Origin: Streptomyces sp. NBC_01481
GTDB taxonomy: Bacteria; Actinomycetota; Actinomycetes; Streptomycetales; Streptomycetaceae
Length of the DNA stretch: 64,000 nt
Reading direction: 5' to 3'
Assembly (NCBI RefSeq): GCF_026339995.1
Contig: NZ_JAPEPT010000002.1
Location: 731,001 to 795,000 of the forward strand
The notes under the pieces were generated by a model, which saw only the letters and a list, made by a program, of their open reading frames with translations, was not told the origin of the DNA and did not search any database. This document shows, piece after piece, positions 9,624 to 17,796 of this stretch; position 1 is the stretch's first letter; each line of letters opens with the position of its first letter. Made by a program: the position numbers and the translations under genes.

Positions 9624-9677
9624 GAGGTGGATTCACCCACAGAACCACCTGCCTCGCTGGTTCACGACCCCGAAAGC

Positions 9678-10754
9678 ATGGCAGGCTCTGTTCATCGCGA
9701 GCCTGTAGTCGAGGAGAGTGAATCCTTGCGGTCCGACGCCAACATCGCGGGACCGATGACCGACCCGGTCCCCGGTCCCCGTACAGAGTCACCGGGGGAG
9801 GATGTTTCACGTGAAACACCGCCCCCGATGGACGACACCCCCATCGGCCGTGCTGCCCAGCTGGCCGTGGAGGCGCTGGGGCGTGCCGGCGAGGGTCTGC
9901 CCCGACCTGAGCAGACACGCGTCATGGTTGTCGCCAACCAGAAGGGCGGCGTAGGGAAGACCACCACCACGGTCAACCTCGCCGCTTCGCTCGCCCTCCA
10001 TGGCGCGCGTGTTCTGGTTGTCGACCTGGATCCACAGGGCAACGCCTCCACGGCGCTGGGGATCGATCACCACGCCGAAGTCCCTTCGATCTATGACGTC
10101 CTGGTGGAGAGCAGGCCGCTCTCCGAGGTGGTCCAGCCGGTCCCGGACGTCGAAGGTCTCTTCTGCGCCCCCGCCACCATCGATCTCGCCGGTGCGGAGA
10201 TCGAGCTGGTGTCGCTGGTGGCGCGGGAGAGCCGACTGCAGCGAGCCATCCAGGCCTATGAGCAGCCGCTGGACTACATCCTCATCGACTGCCCGCCCTC
10301 GCTCGGTCTGCTGACCGTCAACGCGCTGGTCGCCGGTGCGGAGGTGCTGATCCCCATCCAGTGTGAGTACTACGCGCTGGAAGGTCTGGGGCAGCTGCTG
10401 AGGAACGTGGACCTGGTGCGCGGGCATCTCAACCCGACGCTGCATGTGTCGACGATTCTGCTGACCATGTACGACGGCAGAACCCGGCTCGCCTCACAGG
10501 TGGCGGACGAGGTGCGCAGCCACTTCGGCGAGGAGGTGCTCCGTACGAGCATCCCGCGCTCGGTGCGTATCTCGGAGGCCCCCAGCTATGGACAGACGGT
10601 GCTGACCTACGATCCAGGTTCCAGTGGGTCTCTGTCGTATCTCGAAGCGGCGCGTGAGATCGCACTGCGAGGGGTCGGGATCCACTACGACCCGCAGCAG
10701 GCCCATGTGGTCGGCCAGAACAGCCAGCAGAACATCTCGGAGGGGATCCAGTGA
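9678..10754 (+). CDS. parA: Chromosome partitioning ATPase ParA
   Basis: Deviant-Walker ATPase that positions ParB-parS complexes; in Streptomyces it organises segregation in aerial hyphae. ATG 9678 gives 358 aa ([14 protein letters not shown]). The frame is open back to 9513, but those residues look untranslated. After a ~85-residue low-complexity N-terminus come the deviant Walker [12 protein letters not shown] at about 86-96, the [11 protein letters not shown] motif and [14 protein letters not shown]. The stop overlaps the parB GTG by 4 bp. A perfect parS at 9804-9817 is inside the N-terminal linker and is read as VSRET. Confidence 0.92.
   Translation: MAGSVHREPVVEESESLRSDANIAGPMTDPVPGPRTESPGEDVSRETPPPMDDTPIGRAAQLAVEALGRAGEGLPRPEQTRVMVVANQKGGVGKTTTTVNLAASLALHGARVLVVDLDPQGNASTALGIDHHAEVPSIYDVLVESRPLSEVVQPVPDVEGLFCAPATIDLAGAEIELVSLVARESRLQRAIQAYEQPLDYILIDCPPSLGLLTVNALVAGAEVLIPIQCEYYALEGLGQLLRNVDLVRGHLNPTLHVSTILLTMYDGRTRLASQVADEVRSHFGEEVLRTSIPRSVRISEAPSYGQTVLTYDPGSSGSLSYLEAAREIALRGVGIHYDPQQAHVVGQNSQQNISEGIQ
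9804..9817. other. parS site 2, inside parA
   Basis: Perfect GTTTCACGTGAAAC within the parA coding sequence, read in frame as V-S-R-E-T in the disordered N-terminal part of ParA. The ParB nucleation site is thus built into its partner gene. Confidence 0.95.
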
Positions 10755-11851
10755 GCGAGCGACGTAGAGGATTGGGGCGTGGGCTCGGTGCGCTGATCCC
10801 TGCCGCTCCCCAGGAGAAGCAGGCGCCCCCTGCAGGGGGTTCGAGCTCTCCGGGAGCGGCTCCGGTGCTGACCGCGGAGCGGGGTGTTGCGGCCGCCAAG
10901 GTGACGACGCTGCCGGCGGCCGCTGTTTCGCCGGATCCGATCACCCTCGCACCGGAGGAGCCGGAGGCCGTACCGCAGCCCGCGGAGCCGGCCGGTGCGC
11001 ACTTCGCCGAGCTGCCGCTCGATGCCATTACGCCCAACCCGCGTCAGCCGCGTGAGGTGTTCGACGAGGACGCTCTCGCGGAGCTGGTCACGTCCATCAA
11101 GGAAGTGGGCCTTCTCCAGCCCGTCGTCGTACGGCAGTTGAGCGCGGAGCGCTACGAGCTCATCATGGGCGAGCGCCGCTGGAGGGCCTGCCGTGAGGCC
11201 GGTCTGGAGCGGATTCCCGCGATCGTCCGGGACACGGACGACGAGAAGCTCCTCCTGGATGCGCTGCTGGAGAACCTCCACCGCGCGCAGCTGAACCCGC
11301 TGGAAGAGGCTGCCGCCTACGACCAGCTGCTCAAGGACTTCAACTGCACCCACGACCAGCTGGCCGACCGGATCGGGCGCTCGCGTCCGCAGGTGTCCAA
11401 CACTCTGCGCCTGCTGCGTCTGTCGCCTCCTGTCCAGCGCAGGGTCGCCGCGGGGGTGCTCTCGGCCGGCCATGCGAGGGCGCTGCTCTCGGTGGACGAT
11501 TCCGAGGAGCAGGACCGGCTTGCGCACCGGATCGTGGCCGAAGGGCTCTCTGTGCGGGCGGTCGAGGAGATCGTCACGCTGATCAACTCGAGCACCAAGA
11601 GCACGACCAAGCCGAAGAGCCCGCGGGCAGGGGCCCGGCTGTCGCCGGCGCTCACCGATCTCGCGTCACGGCTCTCCGACCGCTTTGAGACCCGGGTGAA
11701 GGTCGACCTCGGTCAGAAGAAGGGGAAGATCGTCGTCGAGTTCGCGTCGATAGACGATCTGGAGCGCATTCTCGGCACCCTTGCCCCCGGTGAGGGACGG
11801 GTCCTGGAGAAGGGCCTCGCCGAGGAGCCGGGCGAGGACGACGAGGGCTGA
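10751..11851 (+). CDS. parB: Chromosome partitioning protein ParB
   Basis: CTPase clamp that loads at parS and spreads along DNA. The protein is 366 aa and starts GTG ([20 protein letters not shown]), with the usual N-terminal ParA-contact motif [13 protein letters not shown] ~75-residue linker precedes the ParB/Srx domain with [20 protein letters not shown] and the CTP-binding box GERRWRAC. The HTH containing [20 protein letters not shown] binds parS, and the C-terminal dimerisation domain ends the protein. It is translationally coupled to parA (GTGA overlap). Confidence 0.96.
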   Translation: MSERRRGLGRGLGALIPAAPQEKQAPPAGGSSSPGAAPVLTAERGVAAAKVTTLPAAAVSPDPITLAPEEPEAVPQPAEPAGAHFAELPLDAITPNPRQPREVFDEDALAELVTSIKEVGLLQPVVVRQLSAERYELIMGERRWRACREAGLERIPAIVRDTDDEKLLLDALLENLHRAQLNPLEEAAAYDQLLKDFNCTHDQLADRIGRSRPQVSNTLRLLRLSPPVQRRVAAGVLSAGHARALLSVDDSEEQDRLAHRIVAEGLSVRAVEEIVTLINSSTKSTTKPKSPRAGARLSPALTDLASRLSDRFETRVKVDLGQKKGKIVVEFASIDDLERILGTLAPGEGRVLEKGLAEEPGEDDEG

Positions 11852-11869
11852 GGCTCTCGCCAATGTCGT

Positions 11870-11918
11870 AAAGGGCGGGCCATGTTCCGGTGGGTTGACC
11901 GGACATGGCCCGCCCTTT
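11870..11918 (+). terminator. Terminator after parB
   Basis: A near-perfect 21-bp stem (AAAGGGCGGGCCATGTCCGGT-type arms) with a short loop, ending CCCTTT, 20 bp after the parB stop. This is a strong intrinsic terminator. Confidence 0.85.
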
Positions 11919-12013
11919 GCTGTAGGCCTGTACCCGTGTCGGGGCTGGGTGGATACGATGCGTTCTGGTAGGGCGCATCCACCTTGATCCACCTCAGAGG
12001 GAGGGCGAGGGCA

Positions 12014-12271
12014 ATGCGAACGGTGAGCCGCAGCCAACTGGTGACAGCGGGCCTGGGCCTGGGGGCAGTCGGAGGCTTTATCAGCAGCCTGCTCCAGGAG
12101 CGGAGCGCGCTGGCAGCCGCTCGTAGCGCGGCGGGTGACGGAAGCGAGGAACAGCCTTCATGGGGCGTCGGCTTGTACCGCTCACGCTGGACAACCTTTC
12201 GGACCTTCCCAAGCGTTGTCGTGCGTGTGTCTTCTGGGAGCTTGATCCGGTCAGTGGAGAAGCCGCGGTAA
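12014..12271 (+). CDS. Possible small protein overlapping the GNAT start
   Basis: An 85-codon frame starts at ATG 12014 right behind a very strong ribosome-binding stretch (GAGGGAGGGCGAGGGCA). It begins MRTVSRSQLVTAGLGLGAVG and has one hydrophobic segment at about 10-30. It runs 112 bp into the GNAT gene in another frame, where its composition is probably meaningless. Either it is a short leader or coupled ORF, or the strong RBS reflects something else. No family was recognised. The rest of the 308-bp gap 11852-12159 holds only the parB terminator. Confidence 0.3.
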   Translation: MRTVSRSQLVTAGLGLGAVGGFISSLLQERSALAAARSAAGDGSEEQPSWGVGLYRSRWTTFRTFPSVVVRVSSGSLIRSVEKPR

Positions 12272-12777
12272 AGGCGGGAACCCCCGAGCTGGAGAAGGAG
12301 GCCTGGATCTCGGCTGTGCTGCTGGAGTGGGGCTCTTGCGGCCGAGTCGTCTACGTCGACGAGGTTCCGGTCGGCTTCGTCCTGTACGCGCCACCCGCCT
12401 ACGTGCCGCGTTCCACGGCCTTCCCCACCAGTCCCGTCTCACCCGACGCCGTCCAGCTGATGACCGCCTGGATCAATCCTGGCTATCAGGGACAGGGACT
12501 TGGCAGGGTCATCGTGCAGACAGTGGCCAAGGATCTGCTGCGGCGGGGCTTTCGTGCGATCGAGGCGTTCGGAGACGCGCGCTGGAAGGAGCCCGCTTGT
12601 GTGCTGCCCGCCGAGCATCTGCTGGCAGTCGGCTTCAAGACGGTGCGACCCCATCCGACGTATCCCCGCCTGAGGCTGGAACTGCGGACGACGCTCTCCT
12701 GGAAGGAAGATGTGGAGCTGGCCTTGGACCGTCTGCTCGGAGCTGTGCAGAAGGAGCCGGTGCTGCGGCCGCTCTGA
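12160..12777 (+). CDS. GNAT family N-acetyltransferase
   Basis: Probable acetyl-CoA-dependent acetyltransferase of unknown substrate, found beside parB in streptomycetes. The protein is 205 aa and starts MGRRLVPLTLDNLSDLPKRC. The acetyl-CoA pyrophosphate loop is recognisable in INPGYQGQGLGRVIVQTVAK (Q/RxxGxG/A) at about 107-126. ATG 12160 follows GAGGAACAGCCTTC, a usable RBS. It faces trxA across a bidirectional hairpin and a parS. Confidence 0.85.
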   Translation: MGRRLVPLTLDNLSDLPKRCRACVFWELDPVSGEAAVKAGTPELEKEAWISAVLLEWGSCGRVVYVDEVPVGFVLYAPPAYVPRSTAFPTSPVSPDAVQLMTAWINPGYQGQGLGRVIVQTVAKDLLRRGFRAIEAFGDARWKEPACVLPAEHLLAVGFKTVRPHPTYPRLRLELRTTLSWKEDVELALDRLLGAVQKEPVLRPL

Positions 12778-12789
12778 CCGCGAACGTGA

Positions 12790-12824
12790 GAAGGGGCTCA
12801 TCCCTAGTGGGGATGAGCCCCTTC
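12790..12824. terminator. Bidirectional terminator between GNAT gene and trxA
   Basis: A 17-bp stem (GAAGGGGCTCATCCC and complement) with a minimal loop between convergent genes, immediately followed by a parS. Confidence 0.85.
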
Positions 12825-12826
12825 GT

Positions 12827-12840
12827 GTTTCACGTGAAAC
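12827..12840. other. parS site 3
   Basis: Perfect GTTTCACGTGAAAC at a convergent gene junction, 2 bp after a terminator stem. Confidence 0.95.
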
Positions 12841-12864
12841 AGCGGCGCTGTGACTGCTCGCCGA

Positions 12865-13197
12865 CTACTCGCCGATGAAGCCCTCGAGGTCGCGGACGAT
12901 GGCGGCCTTCGGCTTGGCGCCGACGATGGTCTTGGCGACCTCGCCGTTCTGGTAGACGTTCAGCGTCGGGATGGACATGACTCCGTACTTGGCGGCAGTG
13001 GCCGGGTTCTCGTCGATGTTGAGCTTCACGATCTCGATCTTGTCACCGTGCTCGGCCGCGATGGCTTCGAGGGATGGCGCGATCTGGCGGCACGGTCCGC
13101 ACCAGGCGGCCCAGAAGTCCACCAGCACGGGCTTGTCGCTCTTGAGGACATCCTCTTCGAAGGTGTCGTCGGTCACGTTCTTCAGGGCGCCGGCCAC
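12865..13197 (-). CDS. trxA: Thioredoxin
   Basis: Cytoplasmic dithiol reductant recycled by TrxB. The protein is 110 aa, starting GTG (MAGALKNVTDDTFEEDVL). The redox site WCGPC lies within VDFWAAWCGPCRQIAPSLEA near residue 32, and the cis-Pro motif MSIPTLNVYQNGE is near 74. It lies 51 bp after trxB, its reductase, and is certainly part of the same unit. An AGTAAGGAGG ribosome-binding site precedes the start. Confidence 0.96.
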   Translation of the reverse strand: MAGALKNVTDDTFEEDVLKSDKPVLVDFWAAWCGPCRQIAPSLEAIAAEHGDKIEIVKLNIDENPATAAKYGVMSIPTLNVYQNGEVAKTIVGAKPKAAIVRDLEGFIGE

Positions 13198-13248
13198 GGC
13201 GGCCTCCTTACTACTTTGCGGGGTGTGAGGGGGATGGAATGCAGAGGG

Positions 13249-14223
13249 TCAGACCGCGGAGGTCTTCTCAGCCTCGGCGGCGTTCTCACCGTCGGCGAGA
13301 GCGGCGAGGTGGCGCTCGGCGTCGAGGGCAGCAGCGCAGCCGGTACCGGCAGCCGTGATGGCCTGGCGGTAGGTGTGGTCGACGACGTCTCCCGCAGCGA
13401 AGACACCCGTCAGGTTGGTGCGCGTCGACGGCGCCTCCACCTTCAGGTAGCCCTCGTCGTCCTGCTCGAGCTGTCCCTTGAAGAGCTCGGTGCGCGGGTC
13501 ATGGCCAACTGCGATGAACAGCCCGGTGACAGGGAGCTCAGAGGTCTCGCCGGTCTTGGTGTTGCGCAGCGTCAGACCGGAAAGCTTCTGCTCGCCGTGG
13601 ATTGCCGCGACCTCGCTGTCCCAGGCGAAGGAGATCTTCGGGTCGGCGAAGGCGCGGTCCTGCATGGCCTTGGAGGCACGCAGGGTGTCACGACGGTGGA
13701 CGATGGTGACGGACTTGGCGAACCGGGAGAGGAAGGTCGCCTCCTCCATCGCGGTGTCGCCGCCGCCGATGACGGCGATGTCCTGGTCCTTGAAGAAGAA
13801 CCCGTCACAGGTCGCACACCAGGAGACGCCGCGCCCGGAGAGCGCGTCTTCATTCGGCAGGCCGAGCTTGCGGTGCTGGGAGCCCGTGGTGACGATGACG
13901 GCCTTGGCCCGGTGGACGGTGCCCGCTGTGTCGGTGACGGTCTTGATCTCGCCGCTGAGGTCGACGGAGACGATGTCGTCCGGGACCAGCTCGGCGCCGA
14001 AGCGCTCGGCCTGCGCACGCATGTTGTCCATCAGGTCCGGACCCATGATGCCGTCGCGGAAGCCGGGGAAGTTCTCCACCTCGGTCGTGGTCATCAGTGC
14101 ACCGCCGGCGGTGACGGCTCCCTCGAAGACCAGCGGCTGCAGCGATGCGCGCGCGGTGTAGAGCGCCGCCGTGTAGCCGGCCGGCCCGGAGCCGATGATG
14201 ATCACATTACGGACGTCGCTCAC
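13249..14223 (-). CDS. trxB: Thioredoxin reductase (NADPH)
   Basis: Flavoenzyme that passes electrons from NADPH to thioredoxin. The protein is 324 aa, starting GTG ([26 protein letters not shown]) with the FAD-binding GxGxxG. The redox-active CATC is in [14 protein letters not shown] near residue 134. The NADPH fold [13 protein letters not shown] follows, and the second FAD motif [15 protein letters not shown] ends the core. Actinobacteria lacking glutathione rely on this pair together with mycothiol. It lies upstream of trxA and downstream of the anti-sigma gene, and it may be read from both its own promoter and the sigM unit. Confidence 0.96.
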   Translation of the reverse strand: MSDVRNVIIIGSGPAGYTAALYTARASLQPLVFEGAVTAGGALMTTTEVENFPGFRDGIMGPDLMDNMRAQAERFGAELVPDDIVSVDLSGEIKTVTDTAGTVHRAKAVIVTTGSQHRKLGLPNEDALSGRGVSWCATCDGFFFKDQDIAVIGGGDTAMEEATFLSRFAKSVTIVHRRDTLRASKAMQDRAFADPKISFAWDSEVAAIHGEQKLSGLTLRNTKTGETSELPVTGLFIAVGHDPRTELFKGQLEQDDEGYLKVEAPSTRTNLTGVFAAGDVVDHTYRQAITAAGTGCAAALDAERHLAALADGENAAEAEKTSAV

Positions 14224-14348
14224 GGGTTTCTTCCTCGTCTCTGCGAACTGCCTGCTGCCTACCGGGGCGGGTCTGTGACCCTCACCCCACCCAACGGATC
14301 CTACGGGGCTTGCATTCCCGGGACGCCCGCGCGGCGCGGCGGCGTGTG

Positions 14349-15251
14349 TCAGCGCAGAGGGTACGAGTTGGTGAGCAGGAGCTTCCCCGCAGATGTGGGC
14401 GCTGACTCGACGCAGGCTGCATCGATCACGTACGCCTGGACCTGCTGGCTGTCCGTGGAGTGGGGCAGCACGACGAGGTAGGCGTCGTCGCCCTTGTACT
14501 CGCCCTTCTCGACGGCGATCGGGGCATCGGTGCGGTCGGTGCCCTTCTGGATGCAGGGCGGCACTGCCACGGTCGGCTTGTGCCTGGGCGAAGGGGGATT
14601 GGCCTCGCTGTTGAGCGATGGGCCCTTCTCGATCCGCGGCTCCGGCTGATCTGAGCCGGCAGTGAGCAGCGCCTGGACATGGCCCTTGAGGTCGGAGTCC
14701 GAGAAGTCCTGGGAGGAGCCCGCCGCGGAACTGACGCCCGCATCTTTCTTCGCAGAGTCGGCGTCGTTGACACCGGTGGACTGCAGCGACTGCAGGAGCA
14801 GGACGCTCATTCCGATTGCGGCTACGCCGAAGACGGCGCCGAGGACGGCTTTCCGCCGCCGCCGTCCGGGTCGGCTGCGGCCGGGCCCTGTGGCAGCGCG
14901 CGGGTGTCCCGAGGGGCGGTCGGCGGGAGTGGTGTCGGCCGGCTGAGGGGCGGGCGCTGTTTCACGTGAAACATGTGCCGTCTCTTCGGGTGCGGTGGAG
15001 TCCAGCAGAGCCTCGGCAGCCAGAGCGGCGTCAATGCGACCGGCGACATCGGCGGGCATCCGATGAGCGCCCGGCAGCGTGCCGAGCAGTCCGCGGATTT
15101 CCTCAAGCGACTCGCGTACGTCGGCGCACAACGGGCAGCCGTCCAGATGCTCGCGCACATCGGCTGTACGGGACGGGGGGAGCAGACCCTCGGTGAGGTC
15201 GGAGATTTCCGAGACGTCAGGGTGCCGACTCGTGTCGGTCGTCGATGTCAC
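14349..15251 (-). CDS. Zinc-finger anti-sigma factor, membrane-bound
   Basis: Partner of the ECF sigma factor encoded just upstream; its ATG overlaps the sigma stop by 4 bp. The protein is 300 aa. The N-terminal ZAS-type motif [11 protein letters not shown] (Hx3Cx2C) at about 34-44 would bind zinc and the sigma factor. A single transmembrane segment ([20 protein letters not shown]) is near 132-152, and the rest is extracytoplasmic. The C-terminal domain, with one Cys in AVPPCIQKG and another in DAACVES, may form a disulfide; the neighbouring trx genes suggest a redox link, which is inference. A parS lies inside the gene, encoding VSRET before the membrane segment. Confidence 0.85.
   Translation of the reverse strand: MTSTTDTSRHPDVSEISDLTEGLLPPSRTADVREHLDGCPLCADVRESLEEIRGLLGTLPGAHRMPADVAGRIDAALAAEALLDSTAPEETAHVSRETAPAPQPADTTPADRPSGHPRAATGPGRSRPGRRRRKAVLGAVFGVAAIGMSVLLLQSLQSTGVNDADSAKKDAGVSSAAGSSQDFSDSDLKGHVQALLTAGSDQPEPRIEKGPSLNSEANPPSPRHKPTVAVPPCIQKGTDRTDAPIAVEKGEYKGDDAYLVVLPHSTDSQQVQAYVIDAACVESAPTSAGKLLLTNSYPLR
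14959..14972. other. parS site 4, inside the anti-sigma gene
   Basis: Perfect GTTTCACGTGAAAC, read on the minus strand as VSRET in the cytoplasmic linker of the anti-sigma factor. This is the same frame and peptide as in parA. Confidence 0.95.
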
Positions 15252-15952
15252 GCGCGCCCACCTCCGCCCTTCACGGCTGCAGGGTCATTCGGCCCTGCGT
15301 CCCTTTGTCCCGACGCCGGTGGGACGGATGTCCCCGGCGTCCGGTTCCTTCCCACGCTGAGCTCGGTGTTATCCCCGGCATCACCGCGCAGATGAGTGAG
15401 CATCGGCAACAGCCGTGCCCGACCGCGAGCACACCGGCTTTTGACGGTTCCGGTCGGTACATCGAGGACACGGGCCGCCTCGGCGACCGGATAGCCCTGC
15501 ATGTCCACCAGCACCAGTGCGGCCCGCTGATCGACGGGCAGTTTCGCCAGCGCGGCGAGGAGCTCGCGATGCAGATCCTGCCGCTCCGCCGGTGCCTCGG
15601 CGGACTCATGAGGCTCGAGAAGCTGCTCCAGACGCTCCGTGTCGTCGACGGGGGAGGTCTTGCGTGAGGCCGCCTTGCGGGCCCGGTCGAGACAGGCGTT
15701 CACGGTGATGCGATGAAGCCAGGTGGTGACGGCGGACTGGCCGCGGAAGGTATGGGCGGCCCGGAAGGCGGACACCAGAGCGTCCTGGACCGCGTCCGCT
15801 GCTTCCTCGCGGTCGCCCAGTGTGCGCAGGGCGACGGCCCACAGCCTGTCGCGGTGGCGCCGTACGAGCTCACCGAAGGCATCCGGGTCCCCCGCGACAT
15901 GGCGTGCCAGAAGGTCCTGGTCGCTTGCGTCGCCGAGTGTCGCGTCGTCCAA
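15248..15952 (-). CDS. sigM: RNA polymerase ECF sigma factor, SigM-like
   Basis: Extracytoplasmic-function sigma factor. The protein is 234 aa. Region 2 includes DPDAFGELVRRHRDRLWAVA and DAVQDALVSAFRAAHTFRG at about 22-70, with TWLHRITVNACLDRARK. Region 4 includes LPVDQRAALVLVDMQGYPVA and VLDVPTGTVKSRCARGRARL. The C-terminus is extended by about 40 poorly conserved residues. The stop overlaps the anti-sigma start, so the two are made together. The symbol follows common naming of this locus in actinobacteria, not a measured regulon. Confidence 0.88.
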   Translation of the reverse strand: MDDATLGDASDQDLLARHVAGDPDAFGELVRRHRDRLWAVALRTLGDREEAADAVQDALVSAFRAAHTFRGQSAVTTWLHRITVNACLDRARKAASRKTSPVDDTERLEQLLEPHESAEAPAERQDLHRELLAALAKLPVDQRAALVLVDMQGYPVAEAARVLDVPTGTVKSRCARGRARLLPMLTHLRGDAGDNTELSVGRNRTPGTSVPPASGQRDAGPNDPAAVKGGGGRA

Positions 15953-15977
15953 CGGTGAGCCCCCTCCCTCGGTGCCG

Positions 15978-17678
15978 TCAGCTAGTGATCTTGATCTCCG
16001 AGACCTTGCCCCGGAAGTTGCCCTCGTCGCTCCGTGGCAGATTGGTCAGCCAGACCAGAACGTACCGTGCCTGCACCGGCTTGCCGGGCTTGAGGGACAC
16101 ATTCGAACCGGATCCGTCCGCGACCTTCTTGAAGCCGTCGAGGGATGTGGGCTCGGACGAGGCATCCTCGGCAGCAGTCCGCAGTTCGACGGACGTGTCG
16201 CCGCCGAGGAAGGAGATGTCCACGGTGCCGACCTGATGGACCTCGCCCAGGTCCAGAATGATGCCGACACCGGACTTCAGATTCCCGAAGTCGCCGCTGC
16301 CCCGGTAACCGTCGGTGTTCCAGTAGGTCGACGGGTTGCCGTCGTAGCTGTTCTTTATCCCGTCAGGCTTCTCGGAGTTGTCCCCGAGCGGGTCGAAGTC
16401 ACGGGCACTGGTGATGTCGACCGGCTTACCGGACTTGTCCTCGCTGTTCTTCTCGCCGCTGTTCGACTGTGACGTGCCCGGGTCGACCGGGTCCTTGTCG
16501 CGGTCGATCAGCTTGTCGGCGATCTGCCAGCTGCCCAGCCCCAGTGCGGCGATGAGCAGAGCGGCCACGGTCCACTTGAGGACCCTGCCTGTGCGGCTCT
16601 GGAGCGGTGGCGGCGGGGCGGCCACCGGCTGGGTTGCCGCGGGGCCGGGACGGGGCGCAGGGCGGCCGTAAGCGCCCTGCTGGTACGTGGTCCGCTGGTA
16701 CTCGGGCGGGGAGGTGAACGCAGGCTCCGGCGGGCGGATGCGGGGCATCGCCGCGACGGCCTTTGCCAGTTCGTCCGGCGTGGTGCAGGGCGGCTCCTGG
16801 CGGGAGGCCGTGGCGCCGTCGTTGACCAGAGCGCGCATGGCGAGCTCGGAGAGCCCGCGGTGCACGCCGGCCCGCACCTGGTCGGGAGCGATGAGCCCGA
16901 CGCCCTTGGGCAGCCCGGAGAGACCGTATGCGTCGCTCTCGTACGGCCACCGCTGGGTCAGCGCCGCGTACAGCAGGGCGCCGATGGCTTCGGTGTCGGC
17001 GCGCTGTGGCCCGTCGGCCGTGATTCCGCGCAGTGCGGCATTCACGGCGAGGCCGCGGATCCGGTACTGCCCGGTCGAGCTCCGCAGCACCGCTCCCGGG
17101 GTGAGCCGGAGGTGAGCCAGCCCCTCACGGTGTGCCGCGGCCATGGCCTGGGACAGCTGGTCGACGAGCTGGTAGGCGTCATGCGGCTCCATGGGCCCCA
17201 TGGCGAGCAGAGCGGTGAGCTCCGTCGCGTCAGGAAGCCACTCATGGACGACATAGACGAGGTCGTTCTCCTCGACGGCGTCGAGGACCTGTACGAAGCG
17301 CGGGTCGCCGAGAAGTGCCGAGGAGCGGGCCGCCGCGAGTACGGAGCGGGCCCGTGGGTGGTCGGCGGGGAGCAGATGCACGCCGACGGCGCGGCGCAGT
17401 TTCTCGTCGACCGCACGCCAGCTGCTGAAACCGTCCAGACGGGTGACGCACTCCTCGAGCCTGTAGCGTCTGGCGAGCTTGTGACCACTGTGCAGTTCGG
17501 GCGTGGCGATGGTGGGTTCGGTGCCCTGCCGTTCGCTGCCCGTGTCCGGTGCGGTCTTCTCCGCCGTGTCCTGGGATTCCGCCGCCCCGTCGGTCGTGGC
17601 CTTGCCCGCCTTCGCGGTCAGCGGATCATCTCCGCTGTTGTCGGCCACGTCGACGGCAGCCGTGCTACGTTCCGCCAC
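15978..17678 (-). CDS. Membrane pseudokinase next to MurJ, discoidin-like C-terminus
   Basis: An eukaryote-like kinase fold that has lost catalysis, 566 aa. The kinase-like region is at about 75-300. The VAIK lysine position reads AVGVHLL, the HRD loop reads LAHLRLTPGAV without the Asp, and the DFG position reads RIRGLAV. A Pro-rich linker leads to one transmembrane segment (KWTVAALLIAALGLGSWQIA) near 390, then an extracellular beta-rich domain resembling an F5/8 type C fold. GTG 17676-17678 is chosen because GGGAGGCAGG precedes it. Mycobacteria fuse a pseudokinase to MurJ; here the adjacent gene encodes it separately, so a role in regulating lipid II export is likely. Confidence 0.85.
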   Translation of the reverse strand: MAERSTAAVDVADNSGDDPLTAKAGKATTDGAAESQDTAEKTAPDTGSERQGTEPTIATPELHSGHKLARRYRLEECVTRLDGFSSWRAVDEKLRRAVGVHLLPADHPRARSVLAAARSSALLGDPRFVQVLDAVEENDLVYVVHEWLPDATELTALLAMGPMEPHDAYQLVDQLSQAMAAAHREGLAHLRLTPGAVLRSSTGQYRIRGLAVNAALRGITADGPQRADTEAIGALLYAALTQRWPYESDAYGLSGLPKGVGLIAPDQVRAGVHRGLSELAMRALVNDGATASRQEPPCTTPDELAKAVAAMPRIRPPEPAFTSPPEYQRTTYQQGAYGRPAPRPGPAATQPVAAPPPPLQSRTGRVLKWTVAALLIAALGLGSWQIADKLIDRDKDPVDPGTSQSNSGEKNSEDKSGKPVDITSARDFDPLGDNSEKPDGIKNSYDGNPSTYWNTDGYRGSGDFGNLKSGVGIILDLGEVHQVGTVDISFLGGDTSVELRTAAEDASSEPTSLDGFKKVADGSGSNVSLKPGKPVQARYVLVWLTNLPRSDEGNFRGKVSEIKITS

Positions 17679-17796
17679 CGTCGTTCCTGCCTCCCCATCC
17701 GTTGTGCATATCCAACAGCCATGCCAATTGTGCCCACAGTCGGCCGCTATGCACGACACACGGCGGCCGACGATGGTTGTGCGGGACGGCGCGCTC

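Larger units (their letters stand above)
9413..9677. promoter_or_regulatory. rsmG-parA intergenic control region
   Basis: The 265-bp gap holds a perfect parS (9515-9528) and a perfect DnaA box TTGTCCACA (9615-9623), 55 bp before the chosen parA start. The parA frame stays open through this region up to a GTG at 9513, but the translation looks non-coding and would place parS in the start codon region. Confidence 0.6.

Noticed and set aside
9513..9677. Upstream extension of parA to GTG 9513
   Set aside because: Residues before 9678 have no protein-like composition and the start would lie on a parS; ATG 9678 gives the usual ParA length.
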